In this document: in pieces, positions 48,111 to 60,371 of the stretch
Layout of the letters: each line of letters starts with the position of its first letter
Position numbering within the stretch: position 1 is the first letter of the stretch
Assembly (NCBI GenBank): GCA_015680685.1
Contig: MNCI01023945.1
Span: 1,010,844-1,074,843 of the forward strand
Direction of reading: 5' to 3'
Origin: Gnetum montanum
Taxonomy: Eukaryota; Streptophyta; Gnetopsida; Gnetales; Gnetaceae
DNA: 64,000 nucleotides
Made by a program: the position numbers and the translations under genes
The notes under the pieces: model-generated
Database searches by the model: none
Told to the model about the DNA's origin: nothing
What the model saw: the letters and a program-made list of their open reading frames with translations, nothing else

Positions 48111-50153
48111 TTATGATGAAGAAGGGTGTAGTTGTGGATTGAAATTTTAGAATGTCAACATGATCCTTACACTAGGCCACAACAAATGTGAAGAACAAGT
48201 GTGCACAAAAAAATAAACAATGATCACTAAACCAAAAGACACCCAATGGTTAAAAGATGAGCATAAAAATACCAAAAACTTACATGGAAACACTCAATTC
48301 ATTCATTAACTCCTACCCCAAGAAAATGACCCAAATTGAGAACTTACAAGAGGATATCCTAAACCATGATCATACACCAAAAACAAGTAGTAAATGTGGA
48401 AACTCAAAACTTGAAATTAAGAATAAACAAGAAAACATAGTTGGATCTTATAAAATAAAAAACCATATAGTTCAATAGGATATGTATTTCCAAAAAATCA
48501 AAACCTGATTATCATCAATGTCACATGAGATAATAAATGAAAATCTAAATCACTAAGGATGATAAATAAGAAACCTATAGTATATGATCTTAGGGATCTA
48601 GGGTCCATTTTCCAAACACTCACCCATGAGTTTAGTCATAGGGATGATGCTCTATCTTGAATTAGGAATTGATAAGTGCTTATCAAGTTTTTTCTATTTT
48701 ATAACTTTTTGATTTACAATTTTTGTTATACTTTTCACATTTTTTACCAATTTTTCACATTCTTTAATATCTTTTCCATTCTTTTATACTTTTTGTATTT
48801 ATTAATCATTTTTCATTCTTTAATATCTTTTAAATTATTTATACATTTTCTATAATTTTTCACTATCTTTCATACACATATTTTTGTTGATTTTTCTAAT
48901 AAAAGTATAAAGGAATAGGACAAGATATAGTCCTAATAATGTGAATATCATTGTATGTTATCAAATCATTGAAGGGTTAATCATATATGCAGTGAGACCA
49001 CATCATCCATCCACTCATTTCAATAATAAGAGGTTTTTACCATGGACATAATGACATTCTTTCTACATTGAAACTAAAATAAACTTGTGATCATTATGCC
49101 TAGATAACAAAGTAAAGAACTAAGTGGGAATGAAAAGAGTGTGACATTAAGCGTATTTGTAGATTCTCTAAGGCTATTACTATGAGTCCTATCTTACCAA
49201 TAAGTTGTATTATTCACTTGAGTTCTAATGAAAAATGAAAGTATGTTTAAGATAAGTGCTACATTACCAGATCACTCGCAAGACATGTTACCCATGCTTG
49301 AAGGTAGTCCTCTGGTAAGGTTAACACAATAATAACCTAATAAATGCATAGAATAATAATTTCTAGGAGTTCCACTAGAAAGACATGTTATCCATGGTTG
49401 AAGATAGGTGACTTCTTAGAAATTTCACAATTTCTTAGACTCACATTGGTTACAAGGCTAGAAAGACATGTTACCCATGCCTGAAAGCACTCCTTTGTTC
49501 ACTAACCAAGTCTCCTTTTAAAAAAAGTGCGCTATTAATAAATCACTTTCCATAACTTCATTGCCATGTGTTTATACTCCTTGTAGTTATGGTAGTCTTG
49601 TGGTTGTTAGTTTTGGGATGATACAATATGATGTCACTAGTAAGTGGTATGGACTTGGTTTGAATCTTGGATGAAAGGGCTAATGATTACTTTAACCATA
49701 CATTACACATAGAATTCATTATGCCTATGGTAAGATACTTCATGTTCCATTTTCTGTAATTCCTGTTACTTCAATTTCACCTCACTACTATATACATTCA
49801 TAATTAATGGTTTTGTATAATATAGTTTTATGTTGTTGTTCAAGAAACACTAACATGTGTGTTTTGAAAGATAGGTATGTTTTACATTCAACTCCATAAG
49901 TGCCTACGGATATCGGTAGGTGTGGTCTTACAAGGGCACTAAGGGTTGGAGCTTGCTTTGAGGAGGATCCACCTATATAACTCTTGTGCTTCATAATTGA
50001 TGACTAACTCCACATTATCTTATGCCTACAAAACACTTAAATAACCATTGTTACTTTCCTATCTACTCATCTTTCGACATACATTCAACAAATCTTACCA
50101 ACCATCCCTAGTAAATCTAATCAACTTTCTTTGCCTAAATTCCTTCTTTCAGA
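48111..50153 (+). other. Spacer of element C, left part
   Basis: 48111-48660 is mostly uninterpretable, possibly a pol remnant. From about 48700 the T-rich stretch and the AATAAGAGGTTTTTACCATGG block correspond to the spacers of A (from 2530) and B (from 30700). Interrupted by element D at 50154. Confidence 0.6.
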
Positions 50154-51205
50154 TGTTGACCTTTCGGTATGTGAAAACCTTAAGGAAAATGGAGAATATA
50201 GAATGTATGTGTATGATTGTGATTTTGTAGGACATGAATAAGAACTTCACAAAGAGATATGAGAATTCAACACCAAGATGTCAAAATGAAGACTAAATGG
50301 GCAAGATAAGAGCATGGATGAAAACAAAGTCTACAAATCAAATGAAGATGCTTCGAGGACTATCAAGAGAATGTCTCAAACTTCAAAGCTCAAAAGTTGA
50401 GTAGATATCTTTTGGAAAACAATAGATGTCTATCTTCCATAGTGGATTTCTATAGCAAGACTTCTCACAGTAGACATCTCACTTCTTAGGTAGATGTCTC
50501 TCTTGCATTGAAGGCTATCTCAGATAGACTTCTAAACTTTGAAGTAGATGTCTACACTAGCTATTACACAAAATTTGAGAAGTTTTTGGAAACTCTAAGG
50601 CTATAAGACAATGTGAAAATCTTGGGAATTGTGTAAGCACTATTCACACAAAGTTCTATCATTGGTTATTCTAAGAAATTTTATTCTTGCTCTTCATTGT
50701 AACATCATTCATTTGATTGTAATTATATTGAGCTTCAAGTACAAGGATCTATAAATTTAGTTACACTCTTTCCTTTTTCTTTTCTTTCTTTCTTGTAGCC
50801 CTGTGGGGTTGATGTGCTTTTTTTGAGAAGACATCCTAGTTGAGTTTGTTGAGATGCTACGAGATTGAGTGGTTTTGCGACATTAAAAAACTCTAAAGTG
50901 GAGCTCAATTTTGTGAAGATTGTGGGGTTTTATAAACCATATTTTGAGCTTGTCAAGACCTTGTGGGATTAAGTGGTTTGGCAGTGATGAAACACTTTGG
51001 AGTGGAGCTCAAAGCTTATATAGGAAGTGGTGCCCTTCAAACCACATTTTTGAAGAAAAAATGTTTAGAGGTGTGCACAAATTCTACCCTCCAAGTGTGG
51101 ATGTATCCAAGTTGGAAAACCATGTAAAATTTGGTGTGATTTTGTGGCTAGTGCAATTTTAATTGGGAAACTTATTCAACCCCCCTTCTAAGTTCTTGAT
51201 CCATA
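50154..51205 (+). repeat. 5' LTR of element D
   Basis: Begins TGTTGACCTTTCGGTATGTG and ends near TTGATCCA just before the primer site. Aligns with 55484-56543 along its length. Short related phrases such as AGATGTCTA and AGACATCTC recur (50400-50570). Confidence 0.85.
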
Positions 51206-51207
51206 AG

Positions 51208-51220
51208 TGGTATCGGAGCC
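51208..51220 (+). other. Primer binding site, element D (initiator tRNA-Met type)
   Basis: TGGTATCGGAGCC matches the usual copia site TGGTATCAGAGCC at 12 of 13 bases. Confidence 0.92.
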
Positions 51221-51261
51221 TAGTACTTTCAAGTTCATGCTTCAACTTTTAAGAGTGAACT

Positions 51262-52900
51262 ATGGAGGGGACATCCTACACAAGCCCACCAATGTTCAAT
51301 GGGTTTGACTTTGCATATTGGAAGGCAAGGATGCAAGGCTTCTTCAAGTGCATGAAATTTGAAGTATGGGAGTCAATCCTTGAAGGCTACACACCATCCA
51401 TTGATAATGCCTCAAAAGCTCTCAAGACATAGAACAAATGGATGATTGAAGAAAAATATAAGTCTATGTATGATTCAAAAGCTAGTAATTATTTATATTG
51501 TGCATTGAATAAATCTTAATTTAATAGAATAACTAGATGTAAGACTACTAAGGAAATTTGCAAAACCTTAGAGGCTACCTATGAGGGCACATCTATATTT
51601 AAACAATTTAAATGTTTAGTTGTGCAAAGTGAATATGACGAACTTAAAATGAAGGAAGGTGAAAAGATTAAAGATTATTTCTCTACATAAAATGATCTTA
51701 TTGTAGCTATTAGGGTTAGGGAAAGGACTTGTCTAAAATCAATGTAATTATAAAAAATTATTAGAACACTATAGCTCGAGTTCAGACCTAAGGTCATAGT
51801 TATGAAAGAAATCAGAGACTTTTCAGTCCTTAAATTTGAGATGCTCAAAAGTGCTTTGGTTGCTGATGAGATGAATCTCATAAGTGAAGGAGTCATTAAG
51901 GAAAAGCCTATTTCTCTAAATTCAACATCAAAAGAAAAGTATTAGGTTGAATAAAATGAATAGTGAAGATGAAATAGCTCTTCTATTAAGAAGAGTTCAA
52001 AGACTCCTTGCAAGAAAAGGGAGAATCTTCAACCAAATTAGACCAAATTAATCCAAAGGTAAGGAAAAAGGCAAGAATTATATGAATTCAAATTTTGATG
52101 CATTTTCCATAGAATGTTGGGTATGTGGTGGAAGAGACCATGTGGCCTCCAAATGTCCTAGCACTCATAGGTTGCAATGAAGAGAAAAGATTGAAGTAGA
52201 TACAAAAAAGACAAGCTTATACACTAGCTAGGATGATGGAAAACAAAGTGAAGAAGAGGTAGATAACACTACAAGGGATTCACATCTCATCTGCATGGCT
52301 CTCATGGATGATGATTGCACATCTAAAGATGAGAACCAAGTAATTAAAACTGATGATGAAAGGTATGATCCTTTGTGCAATAAACTGATGTCCTTTCAAA
52401 ATATTTGTATAAAGCTAAAAAGGGTTGTGAAAAAAAAAAGATCAAGATCTATCCCTACTTAATACAAGATATTTAGACCTCTTATAAGAAAAATCTGACC
52501 TAAGGGTTGAGAATGAAAACCTAACGTTGTCTTATGAGTAGATGAAAAAGAAACTTGCATATACCAAATCGATGGATGAAAGATTGGTCAAAGGGAAAGA
52601 ATCCCTTCGCATCGTATTAGGACAAGGAATAAGTCCACATGATAAAAGTGAATTAGGATGCGACAAGGAAGATGCTTCTACACAAGATTCATCCAAAAAG
52701 AGACTACAACAAAGACTAAAGTGTCAACTAACATTATGTCTAAATAAAGAGTAGCTCAAAGGTTTAATCACTTTAACAAAAGTGTGAGATGCTACTATTG
52801 CAATAGGTTTGGACATAAGCAATGGGATTGTAATTTAAAATATTATCACATGAACATCTAGTCATATCATGAGACTCCTTGGTCTTACCAAAATGTACCT
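51262..52900 (+). pseudogene. Copia-type gag of element D, two zinc knuckles
   Basis: ATG 51262 starts MEGTSYTSPPMFNGFDFAYW, the DUF4219-like start of copia Gag. The UBN2-like body follows (KTTKEICKTLEATYEGT, LKMKEGEKIKDYF, DFSVLKFEMLKSALVADEM). Knuckle 1 is CWVCGGRDHVASKC at 52115-52156. Knuckle 2 is CYYCNRFGHKQWDC at 52790-52831. Both are perfect C-x2-C-x4-H-x4-C. Autonomous copia elements of this style go on to protease and integrase; here they are absent. Several stops and frameshifts break the frame. Confidence 0.88.
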
Positions 52901-53666
52901 AGAAAGGAAGTCTTGTAGGATAAGAAGAAATAGAGGACAAATCAAAAGAGAAAGAAGAAAAAAAGGTGTGGAGAATCAAACAGAAGGAAGAAAACAAAAG
53001 AACCCTCATCAACAATTTTGTAAAAGGGATCCAAACATTAGAGATTAAAGAAATTTGCATGAAAGGAGGTACTTCAAAAGAAAAACCTTATTCACAAGCT
53101 CCTTTGACATCTTCATCTCCATCAACAAGCAAGGTGAGTAGAGGTAAGTCTTCATCCCATTCAAAATTTCTTTTAAGACTATGATTCATGGTAGTTATAC
53201 CCTAAACCTTCTCTTTCTAAGATGTCTACTTGTAGATGCCTACCATTAGACATCTACATAAAAGGATATATGTCTATCCATTGACGTCTACATCATAAGT
53301 TAGAATTCTATCTAAGTTTTGCATAGATGCAACATAGATGTCTGCTAGTCAAGATAAATGTCTATCTTTGCATAAAAAATCCTCAACGGCCATAATTACA
53401 TAAAGAAAATCCTTCCTTTTTTTGCATTCAAATGTAGTTGACTAAGGGCAGATGACTAGAGCTTCTCCAATAGTAGTGATTTATGCATTTTTCTCACAAA
53501 AATATTGCAATCTCTAGGAATCCTCCCAAAAGAATAAGAAGTTAAAAGAAGCTTCTTTCATCACTACAAACTCCTACACTCAATTTCACTCCATTGATGT
53601 GTAGCACAAACTTGAAGTAACTTTTTCTATTACCATTGTCTCTAAGAGATCCCTTTGTTTTTAGGA

Positions 53667-55116
53667 ATGGTGTCAAAAAGAACTTATGGCATTTTTTCAA
53701 GTATTGAACTTGGTGAAATTTATTTTTATGAACTTTTGTATCCTTGAAATTCTCATTAGGGAATTTTATAGCAATATTGTAATTTCAAATGCTAGTGTTG
53801 GTGCTTTCACTATCATTGTTGGGGGATTGTTGATTGAAGTCATCCCTCAAGTTTTAAATGTCATCCTTGGAATTTTTAGTTTACATGTTGACATGGTCAC
53901 TATCTACTCCATGACTGATATTTTCACAAATGGTGTAATCCTTATGTTCCATAATGAGTTTTGTGATGCTTTGTTTGGGCAATCTATATCTTGGCATAGT
54001 GGAAAATTTTTTAGGAGTCAAATGGTTTTAGATGCTTTCATCCTCTCTCTCATTATTATGTATAATATTATTGTAAAGGGGGGAAGCTACAGCTATTTTT
54101 TGCTAGCCCAAGCATTTGTTCTTTATTGTCTACTCACTGGGTAGCCACTAAACTTGGGCCATATCCTATGTAGAGACATGTTAGGTCTCTTTACCAAGGA
54201 GAGAGTCTATGAACATCCTCATCTCATTAGTTTGTTGATCTATCAAAAAGGTATCCTCATTGTTAATATGCCTTTGCTAAAAGGCAAGAGAAGCCTTAGT
54301 GAGTATTTGAAGAAGATGAGTTCCATCCATGTTGAGGTAGCAAAACCTAGTACTAGGTCACAAAAGTTAAGGAGGAAGGGATATGCATCACCATCTCAAG
54401 TCTCTTCTCAGTTGAGAAGGTCCAAATTAGTTGGCAACCAAATGAGATCCACTTTCAAGAAGTTTCTTAAGCCATTTCCTCACAACATTGGGCTGATGGG
54501 CAAAAACTTCTCTTACCTTCATAAGAGAATGGATGCAACTAGAGTACCACTTCCTTTGGATAGGTAGCTATTTGAGGAGATCACCACTCCTTTAATATCA
54601 AACAGTGAGGAGGATTGTCTAGCTCCAACTAGACACTTAGCAGCAACTAGACCATCTTGAGCCTATGACTCGAGAAATGCATTTGATTCAGAGAAGCTTG
54701 ATGCACTATCTGCATGAGCTTAGAGGGAGATACTTAACCCCATGTATCCTAGATCCAATTCACACCCCCATAATGATGCTGCATAGACTTTTGAGTAGTA
54801 GGCCATGGAGAGCATTTTTGGATCATCTCCTCAGTGGAGACTAGTGGACCCCATCACATATCAAAGGAAGGGCACTTCCTCATCCTCTCAACATGCTTCG
54901 ACTCAACCATCCACTTCATCCTAATTTTGGGTGAAGCTTCATCCTAGGAGAGCTCTTGTCCACATTCCATCATCTGATGATGATGATGATGATGAGCAAC
55001 ACATCTTCAATGCTAGCACTAGTAGTGATGATGATGAGGAGGAGACTTATAGGTCTTCTCATGCAACAGTTACTTCTGATGATGAGTTTGATGATGTTAT
55101 CGAGGTTAGTGACTAG
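53667..55116 (+). pseudogene. Second ORF of element D: plant-transposon-like module with acidic tail
   Basis: Starts at ATG 53667 (MVSKRTYG, compare MVPKRG and MAPKRG of the A/B ORF2), shifts frame by about 53686, then stays in one frame with stops to TAG 55114. The block LIREFYSNIVISNAS, then IIVGGLLIEVIPQVLNVILG, then QAFVLYCLLTG and RDMLGLFTK follows the pattern of the 'putative plant transposon protein' domain. A basic part (SQKLRRKGYASPSQVSSQLR) comes next. The C-terminal tail is Ser/Asp/Glu-rich (IPSSDDDDDDEQH, SSDDDEEETYRSS). It takes the place where pol would be. Function unknown. Confidence 0.65.
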
Positions 55117-55469
55117 GTTCTTTAGTGATGATTCCTCTTGGATGATGTCCAAAAAGAGGGAAAGTCTTGTGAACATTTTTTTTTGTGAATAGTTGTACAC
55201 AAGTGTATATGGATATATGGATATGTGTTTTGGTCTTTGTAAGTAATGGCAAACAATAGTATTGTTATTGATCATATCATGTTTATAGACAATTTGACAT
55301 TTGGAAAATTTGATCATATCTTTTTAACCCATTTCTTTGAGTCTTTTATTCTTGTTCCCACATTACCCTCAACTACCATTGGAGTTTATTTGTCTTAAAT
55401 GCTTTTATTATCATTTAATTTATGTGTTATGAATATAGTAACCCATTTTCTCAAGTTTTGAACATCACC

Positions 55470-55483
55470 AAAAAGGGGAAGAT
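55470..55483 (+). other. Polypurine tract, element D
   Basis: AAAAAGGGGAAGAT ends directly at the 3' LTR. Confidence 0.85.
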
Positions 55484-56543
55484 CATTGATCTTTTGGTAT
55501 GTCAAAACCTTAAGGAAAATGGAGAATATAGAATGTATGTGTATAATTGTGATTTTCCAAGACATGAACACAAACTTCACAAAGAGATCTGAGAATTCAA
55601 GAAAACAAGATCTATGTCAAGATGTCAAAATGAAGACAACATGGGTAAGATGAAAGCATGGATGAAAATGAAGTCTACAAATTAAATGAAGATGCTCCAA
55701 GGACTGCCAAGAAATTATCAAAAGAATCCCTCATACTATAAAGTTCAAAATTTGAGTAGACATGTTCAAAAAATAACAGACGTTTATCTTCCATAGTAGA
55801 TATCTATGGCAAGACATCTCACTTCTTAGGTAGAAATATCTCCTACATTAAAGGCTATCTTCAATAAATGTCTAAACTTCAAAGTAGATGTGTACACTAG
55901 TTGTTGCATGAATTTCAAGGTGTTTTCGAAAATTCTGAGGCTATAAGACAATGTCAAAATCTTGGAAATTGTGTAAGCATTATTCACACAAAGTCCTATC
56001 ATTGGTTATTCTAAGCAATTTTATTCTTACTCTTCCTTGTAACATCATTTTCTTAATTGTAATTGTACTAAGCTTCAAGTACAAGGATCTATAAATTTAG
56101 TTATGCTCTTTTCTTATTCTTTCCTTTCTTTCTTGTAGCCTTGCAGGGTTGATGTGCTTCTTATGAGAAGACATTTTTGTTAAGCTTGTTAGGATCCTAT
56201 GGGATTGAAGTGTTTTGTGATGTCAAAACACTCTAGAGTGAAGCTTAATTTTGTAAAGATTGTGGGATCCTCTAAACCACATTTTGAGCTTTTCAAAACC
56301 TTTCAAGGCTGAGTGGTTTCGTAGCAATGAAACACTATAGAATGGAACTCAAAGCTTGTATAGGAGCGGTGCCCTTTAAATCACATTTTTAAAGCAACAA
56401 AGTCTAGAGGTGTGCATGGATTCTACCCTCCAAGTATGGATGTACCTAAGTTGAGGAACCACATAAAATTTGCTGTGATTTTGTGGTTGGTGCATTTTTA
56501 ATTGGGAAACTTATTTAAACCTCCTTCTAAGCTCTTGATCTAC
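55484..56543 (+). repeat. 3' LTR of element D
   Basis: Matches 50154-51205. Shared phrases include AAAACCTTAAGGAAAATGG and TTTAATTGGGAAACTTATT near the end. The start is CATTGATC where the 5' copy reads TGTTGACC. Confidence 0.85.
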
Positions 56544-57358
56544 ATCATATACTTTCAATGATAAATTCTTATATTCTAAGCATCATCCATAATCAAGAAC
56601 TCTTTGAACCATCTCTACATCTTTTAGACTACTCATTTCACTTAATTTTTTCATCAAGAATCACTCAAAACCTTGAATTTTTCAATGTTGACATCATAGC
56701 TACAATGTATCATCCCCTACAATGTCACAGCTATGATGTTGCATCTATGATGTCATTGCCATGAAAAACTATATATATGCATGAGGAGTTAGAAATTTTT
56801 CATTCTTCTCATTTAATGCATAGGGAGTTCATGTCGTTTTTCTAACCCTCTAGCAACCAAACTTCAAAGCTTCATAACTTACTCATTGTAGCTCTGATTT
56901 GCATGATTCTTGAACCTTCTTGATCATGAAGTGTCCAACTTAGTCATGGGGGAGAGTGTTATGTGTATGTTGTGCAATTTGAGCTAAATTTGCTAACACT
57001 TGGAAGAACAAATTAAGGGTAAGAACCATAATAATTAATCACATTTTAACTAAAATACTCAAACAAAAGCTAATAAACTCAACTATTCTTCTTAATTAAT
57101 CATTCTAATACAAATTAAACAAGAATATAATAATTGTGAGAGGTCATATGGAACTAACTTATTCATAATACATTAGAAAATACAACAGTTAAGGATTTCT
57201 TTTCAAAGTTTTTCCAACTCTGCAATCCTACTAAGAGCTAAAACGTAGTAATAAGGATATATTTTGATCAAATCCAAGAAACTGAGAGAGGATTATGAAT
57301 AGTTAGGAATTTATTTGAAATCCTTGGGTAATCATAGATGAATTCTTTATGATTGAAA
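56544..57358 (+). other. Spacer of element C, right part, with leader intron
   Basis: Continues the spacer after element D. A GT donor is at 57019-57020 (AAGG/GTAAGAA), as in B. The acceptor before the ORF2 ATG reads GATTGAAA where A and B have GATTGCAG, so the AG is lost in this copy. Confidence 0.55.
56690..56780 (+). promoter_or_regulatory. Internal promoter-like module, element C, 14-bp units
   Basis: Three adjacent 14-bp units, ATGTCACAGCTATG (56722), ATGTTGCATCTATG (56736) and ATGTCATTGCCATG (56750), are followed by an ACTATATATATGC TATA-like box (56768-56780). Looser copies (CATAGCTACAATG) precede them. Position matches the modules in A and B, but the unit sequence differs. Confidence 0.7.
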
Positions 57359-60117
57359 ATGGTTCCTAAAAGACCTCCAACTAAAGGACCCTCACAATAA
57401 AGGGATAAAAGACCTAGAGGAAGGGGGCAACCTAGAGAGTAGAATCTAAAGGCTGAGTAAGAGGCTCAATCCTTTAGTATTCATTAGCCTACATCTACAA
57501 TGGAGTAATCCACACAAGTTGAAGCTAAAGCACTACTTTCTCAAGAGCAAGGACAATGCCTCACTTTGTCAAACAAATGTCTCCAAGCTATCTAAGGAAA
57601 GTCCATTATGTTCACAATCATTATGGAACTCAATTTTGGACCCTTCATGAAGTTTGCACCTTTTAATGTTCAAGAGAAACTCCAAGCCTCTCCTCTTTGG
57701 CCTATGCTCTCATGCAATGGTGAATGATACCTAGGAGAGATTTACCAATTCTAGAAAAATAAGCAAGATGATACCACTATCAAGGTTGAAGGAATCATAG
57801 CGTTCTATTTAGTAGAGGCAATCGCCAAGGCACTAAATCTTCCTAATGTTAGAGCAAACATAGCACATATATCTACAAGGTTTGACATTGACGCAAAGAA
57901 GTTGTAACTATAGAGGACTTATGGAACAAAAAAACAAGGAATATAGTGGATTTCCAACAAAATAAAATATCTACTTGAAGATCAGTACCTATCACATTTT
58001 TCCCACCAAGAGATTAAATAGAATTTCCACTTATGTAGCTATCCTCACCAAGAGAGGAAGCACTATCCTCATGGGGAAAACTCCAAGAAAATATGGCTAA
58101 TCTACTATTTTTTTTGAAAGTCCAAAGGAGGTTTGATGAAAAGAAGGTAGGGAAACTCACATTACCATTCCCTAGCCTCATCAAAAGACTATGCAAGCAA
58201 GTAGAAAACCTGGACTACACCAATGATGTTCTTCACAAAGACTAAAATGCATCCTATGTTGAGATCTCAAAGCCAATGCCTTTCAAGAAAGATCAACTAT
58301 AAAAGCTAGTAAATCTATAGTAATAGGAAATGTTCCAGCTATGAAACAAAAGCAAGTAGAATCCAATGGATTAACACCAACTAGTAATAGACCAAGATTA
58401 CTCTGCTAGCATAGCAGGAATACAAATCCTTCATGAGCCATTTGTAGCAAATTACCAAAACCATCAACTAGGGAAATAGGAAGGTCTTTGCTATGTATAA
58501 AGTAAGAGATAATCCAAGAAGGTTTGCAGTATCAATAGGAGCCACTCGTGGTCAAATTTCATTATAGATAGGAGAGGATGAGGATTGGACATAACAAATA
58601 TTTGGGAACACTACAACTTTTCAAGTTATGCTTGAAATAGGAAAAGGAGCCATAGTCATGGTCATGCAACATCAAGATGCAGTAGGAGCAACTGAAGTAA
58701 TTACATATCACATTAAGAATCCTTTAATGTTTCTGTTATGCCATCAACTAATATAACTAGAGCTAGAGATGTTAAAACTATAGTCAGAATCTCCATGGCC
58801 CCACAAGAGCATGAATACATCTTAGATCGATAGTTGCAGATAGGACAAATAATGTAGAACCTTTTTGATACTCCCAGCAATATCATTATAGTGTTGTCAG
58901 AATTAATTTCCACCAAGAGCAAGTTAGTGATGGTAGAAACTAGGGTAGAACATGCAGAAAATGATGTGCAAAGATTACACATAGAATTAGCTGCAATGAG
59001 ATCAGAAAAGTAAGACCCTGCACAACATATCATGCTAGACCAACTAGACTAATTTAGAATTGAAAAAGTAAGCTAGCTAGTAGCTAGGAATATCCAGATG
59101 AAGATGGAAACAGAGAAAGCAATGTGGAATGCCACAATGGCTGAAGCTCAAACATATACTTATGCCAAAGTCCTAATTTCCTTAGAAGAAGAGCATAAAA
59201 AGATTGTTGTTGAAAACATGAGGTTAATAAACATTGAGAAGCAAAAGAATGTTCTAGAAGAAAGCATCCATCAACTAAGTGAAGTTTGCCAAAGTCAACC
59301 TCAACATGTGAAAATTGTTCAGAGAAAACATGATCCTATCAATGGAAGAAGTCCACGCAATTTGATAAAAGTCAGCCATTGAAATTAGATCATGATAAAA
59401 TGAGGCCAAGAAGCATGAAAGGCTGAAAGAGCACTTCAGAGACCAAGTGGGCATGTACAAACAAATTAATAAAAAGAAAATTCAGATGGTCAAGGCTAAG
59501 ATCAATTCAATTACAACACAAACACACGATAGGAAACCAATCTTGGATGGACTTATCCATGTATATCAAGTAGAAATCAAGACAAAAGACCTAAAGATAG
59601 AGGACCTAACTGAGTACATGGGATTAGGAAACCTTTGTTATGCTAATCTAGCCGTGCTTACAACAAACATGCCCAAAACTAAATTAGAGCAAGGATTGTG
59701 GTATATGCGCTATATGAGAAGGAGTTTGCAAATAAGAAAGATGCATAAAAAAAGTTGCACATTGTAAACTTTAAGCTCCAAGTGGTTAAAGCTAGCTACC
59801 ATGATTAGAAAGATGTATTAGCAAATCTGGCTAAAAGAATGATAGATTATTAAGATTTGAAGAAAACAGCTAGAGCATTTGAAAAAGAAAGGTGATAGTT
59901 CACAACATGGTATGTAAAAGCAAATAAAATGTTTCCACAATTATTGTGCCAATGGGAGGTACCAACTCTAGCAAACATCGTTGAATTCACCTAGACAGCA
60001 CATGATCCAAGATCAGAGGAAGAAAAGCTTTGGGCATTACTAAACAGATACCAATTTTAAAAGGCTGATGACAAAGGAAAGAAGTTGATGGAGGAGCCAT
60101 TGCCACCTAGAACATGA
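57359..60117 (+). pseudogene. ORF2 of element C, full length but broken
   Basis: ATG 57359 starts MVPKRPPTKGPSQ and the frame ends KKLMEEPLPPRT at TGA 60115-60117, against KGKQPMEEPPPTRIT in A. The N-terminal module shows CLQAI, MELNFGPFMKFAPFNVQE, SPLWPMLSCNGE, YLGEIYQF, IAKALNLPNVRANIAHIST. The middle has TTVVVMQH-like VMVMQHQDAVGATE. The coiled coil (about 58790-59770) has KSKLVMVETRVEHAENDVQ, HFRDQVGMYKQINKKKIQMV and IEDLTEYMGLGNLCYANLAV, aligned with A. Many stops and shifts. Conservation across three elements, one of them distant, argues it was once selected. Confidence 0.78.
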
Positions 60118-60371
60118 GGCTAAATTGAGCTTTGAAGTTTTATTTTTGTTTTTGCTTTAAAGTTAGGGTGTTGTCATATGCATCTATCATGTGATGCATG
60201 ATAATTTTGTACATACCACTTGAACTACAATGCAACATTCATAGTAGAGTCAATACTGCATATAAGTCATGATGTCAAAGTTTGTAAATGATCTTGCAAT
60301 TTTGTAAAGAACTAACTCTCTCCTCCTTTTGCTTTAACTTGAGTATGAGTTTTTAGTTAATCGATGGGGTA
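60118..60371 (+). other. 3' untranslated part and polypurine-like tract, element C
   Basis: No coding signal. TCGATGGGGTA (60361-60371) abuts the TGATAAAATC start of the 3' LTR. Confidence 0.55.

Larger units (their letters stand above)
50154..56543 (+). mobile_element. Copia-type non-autonomous LTR element D
   Basis: LTRs of about 1.05 kb (50154-51205 and 55484-56543) flank 4.3 kb with a tRNA-Met primer site, a copia-type gag with two zinc knuckles, and a second frame in place of protease, integrase, RT and RNase H. It is inserted in the spacer of element C. The 3' end is uncertain by about 15 bases and no clear target duplication was found. Confidence 0.87.
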
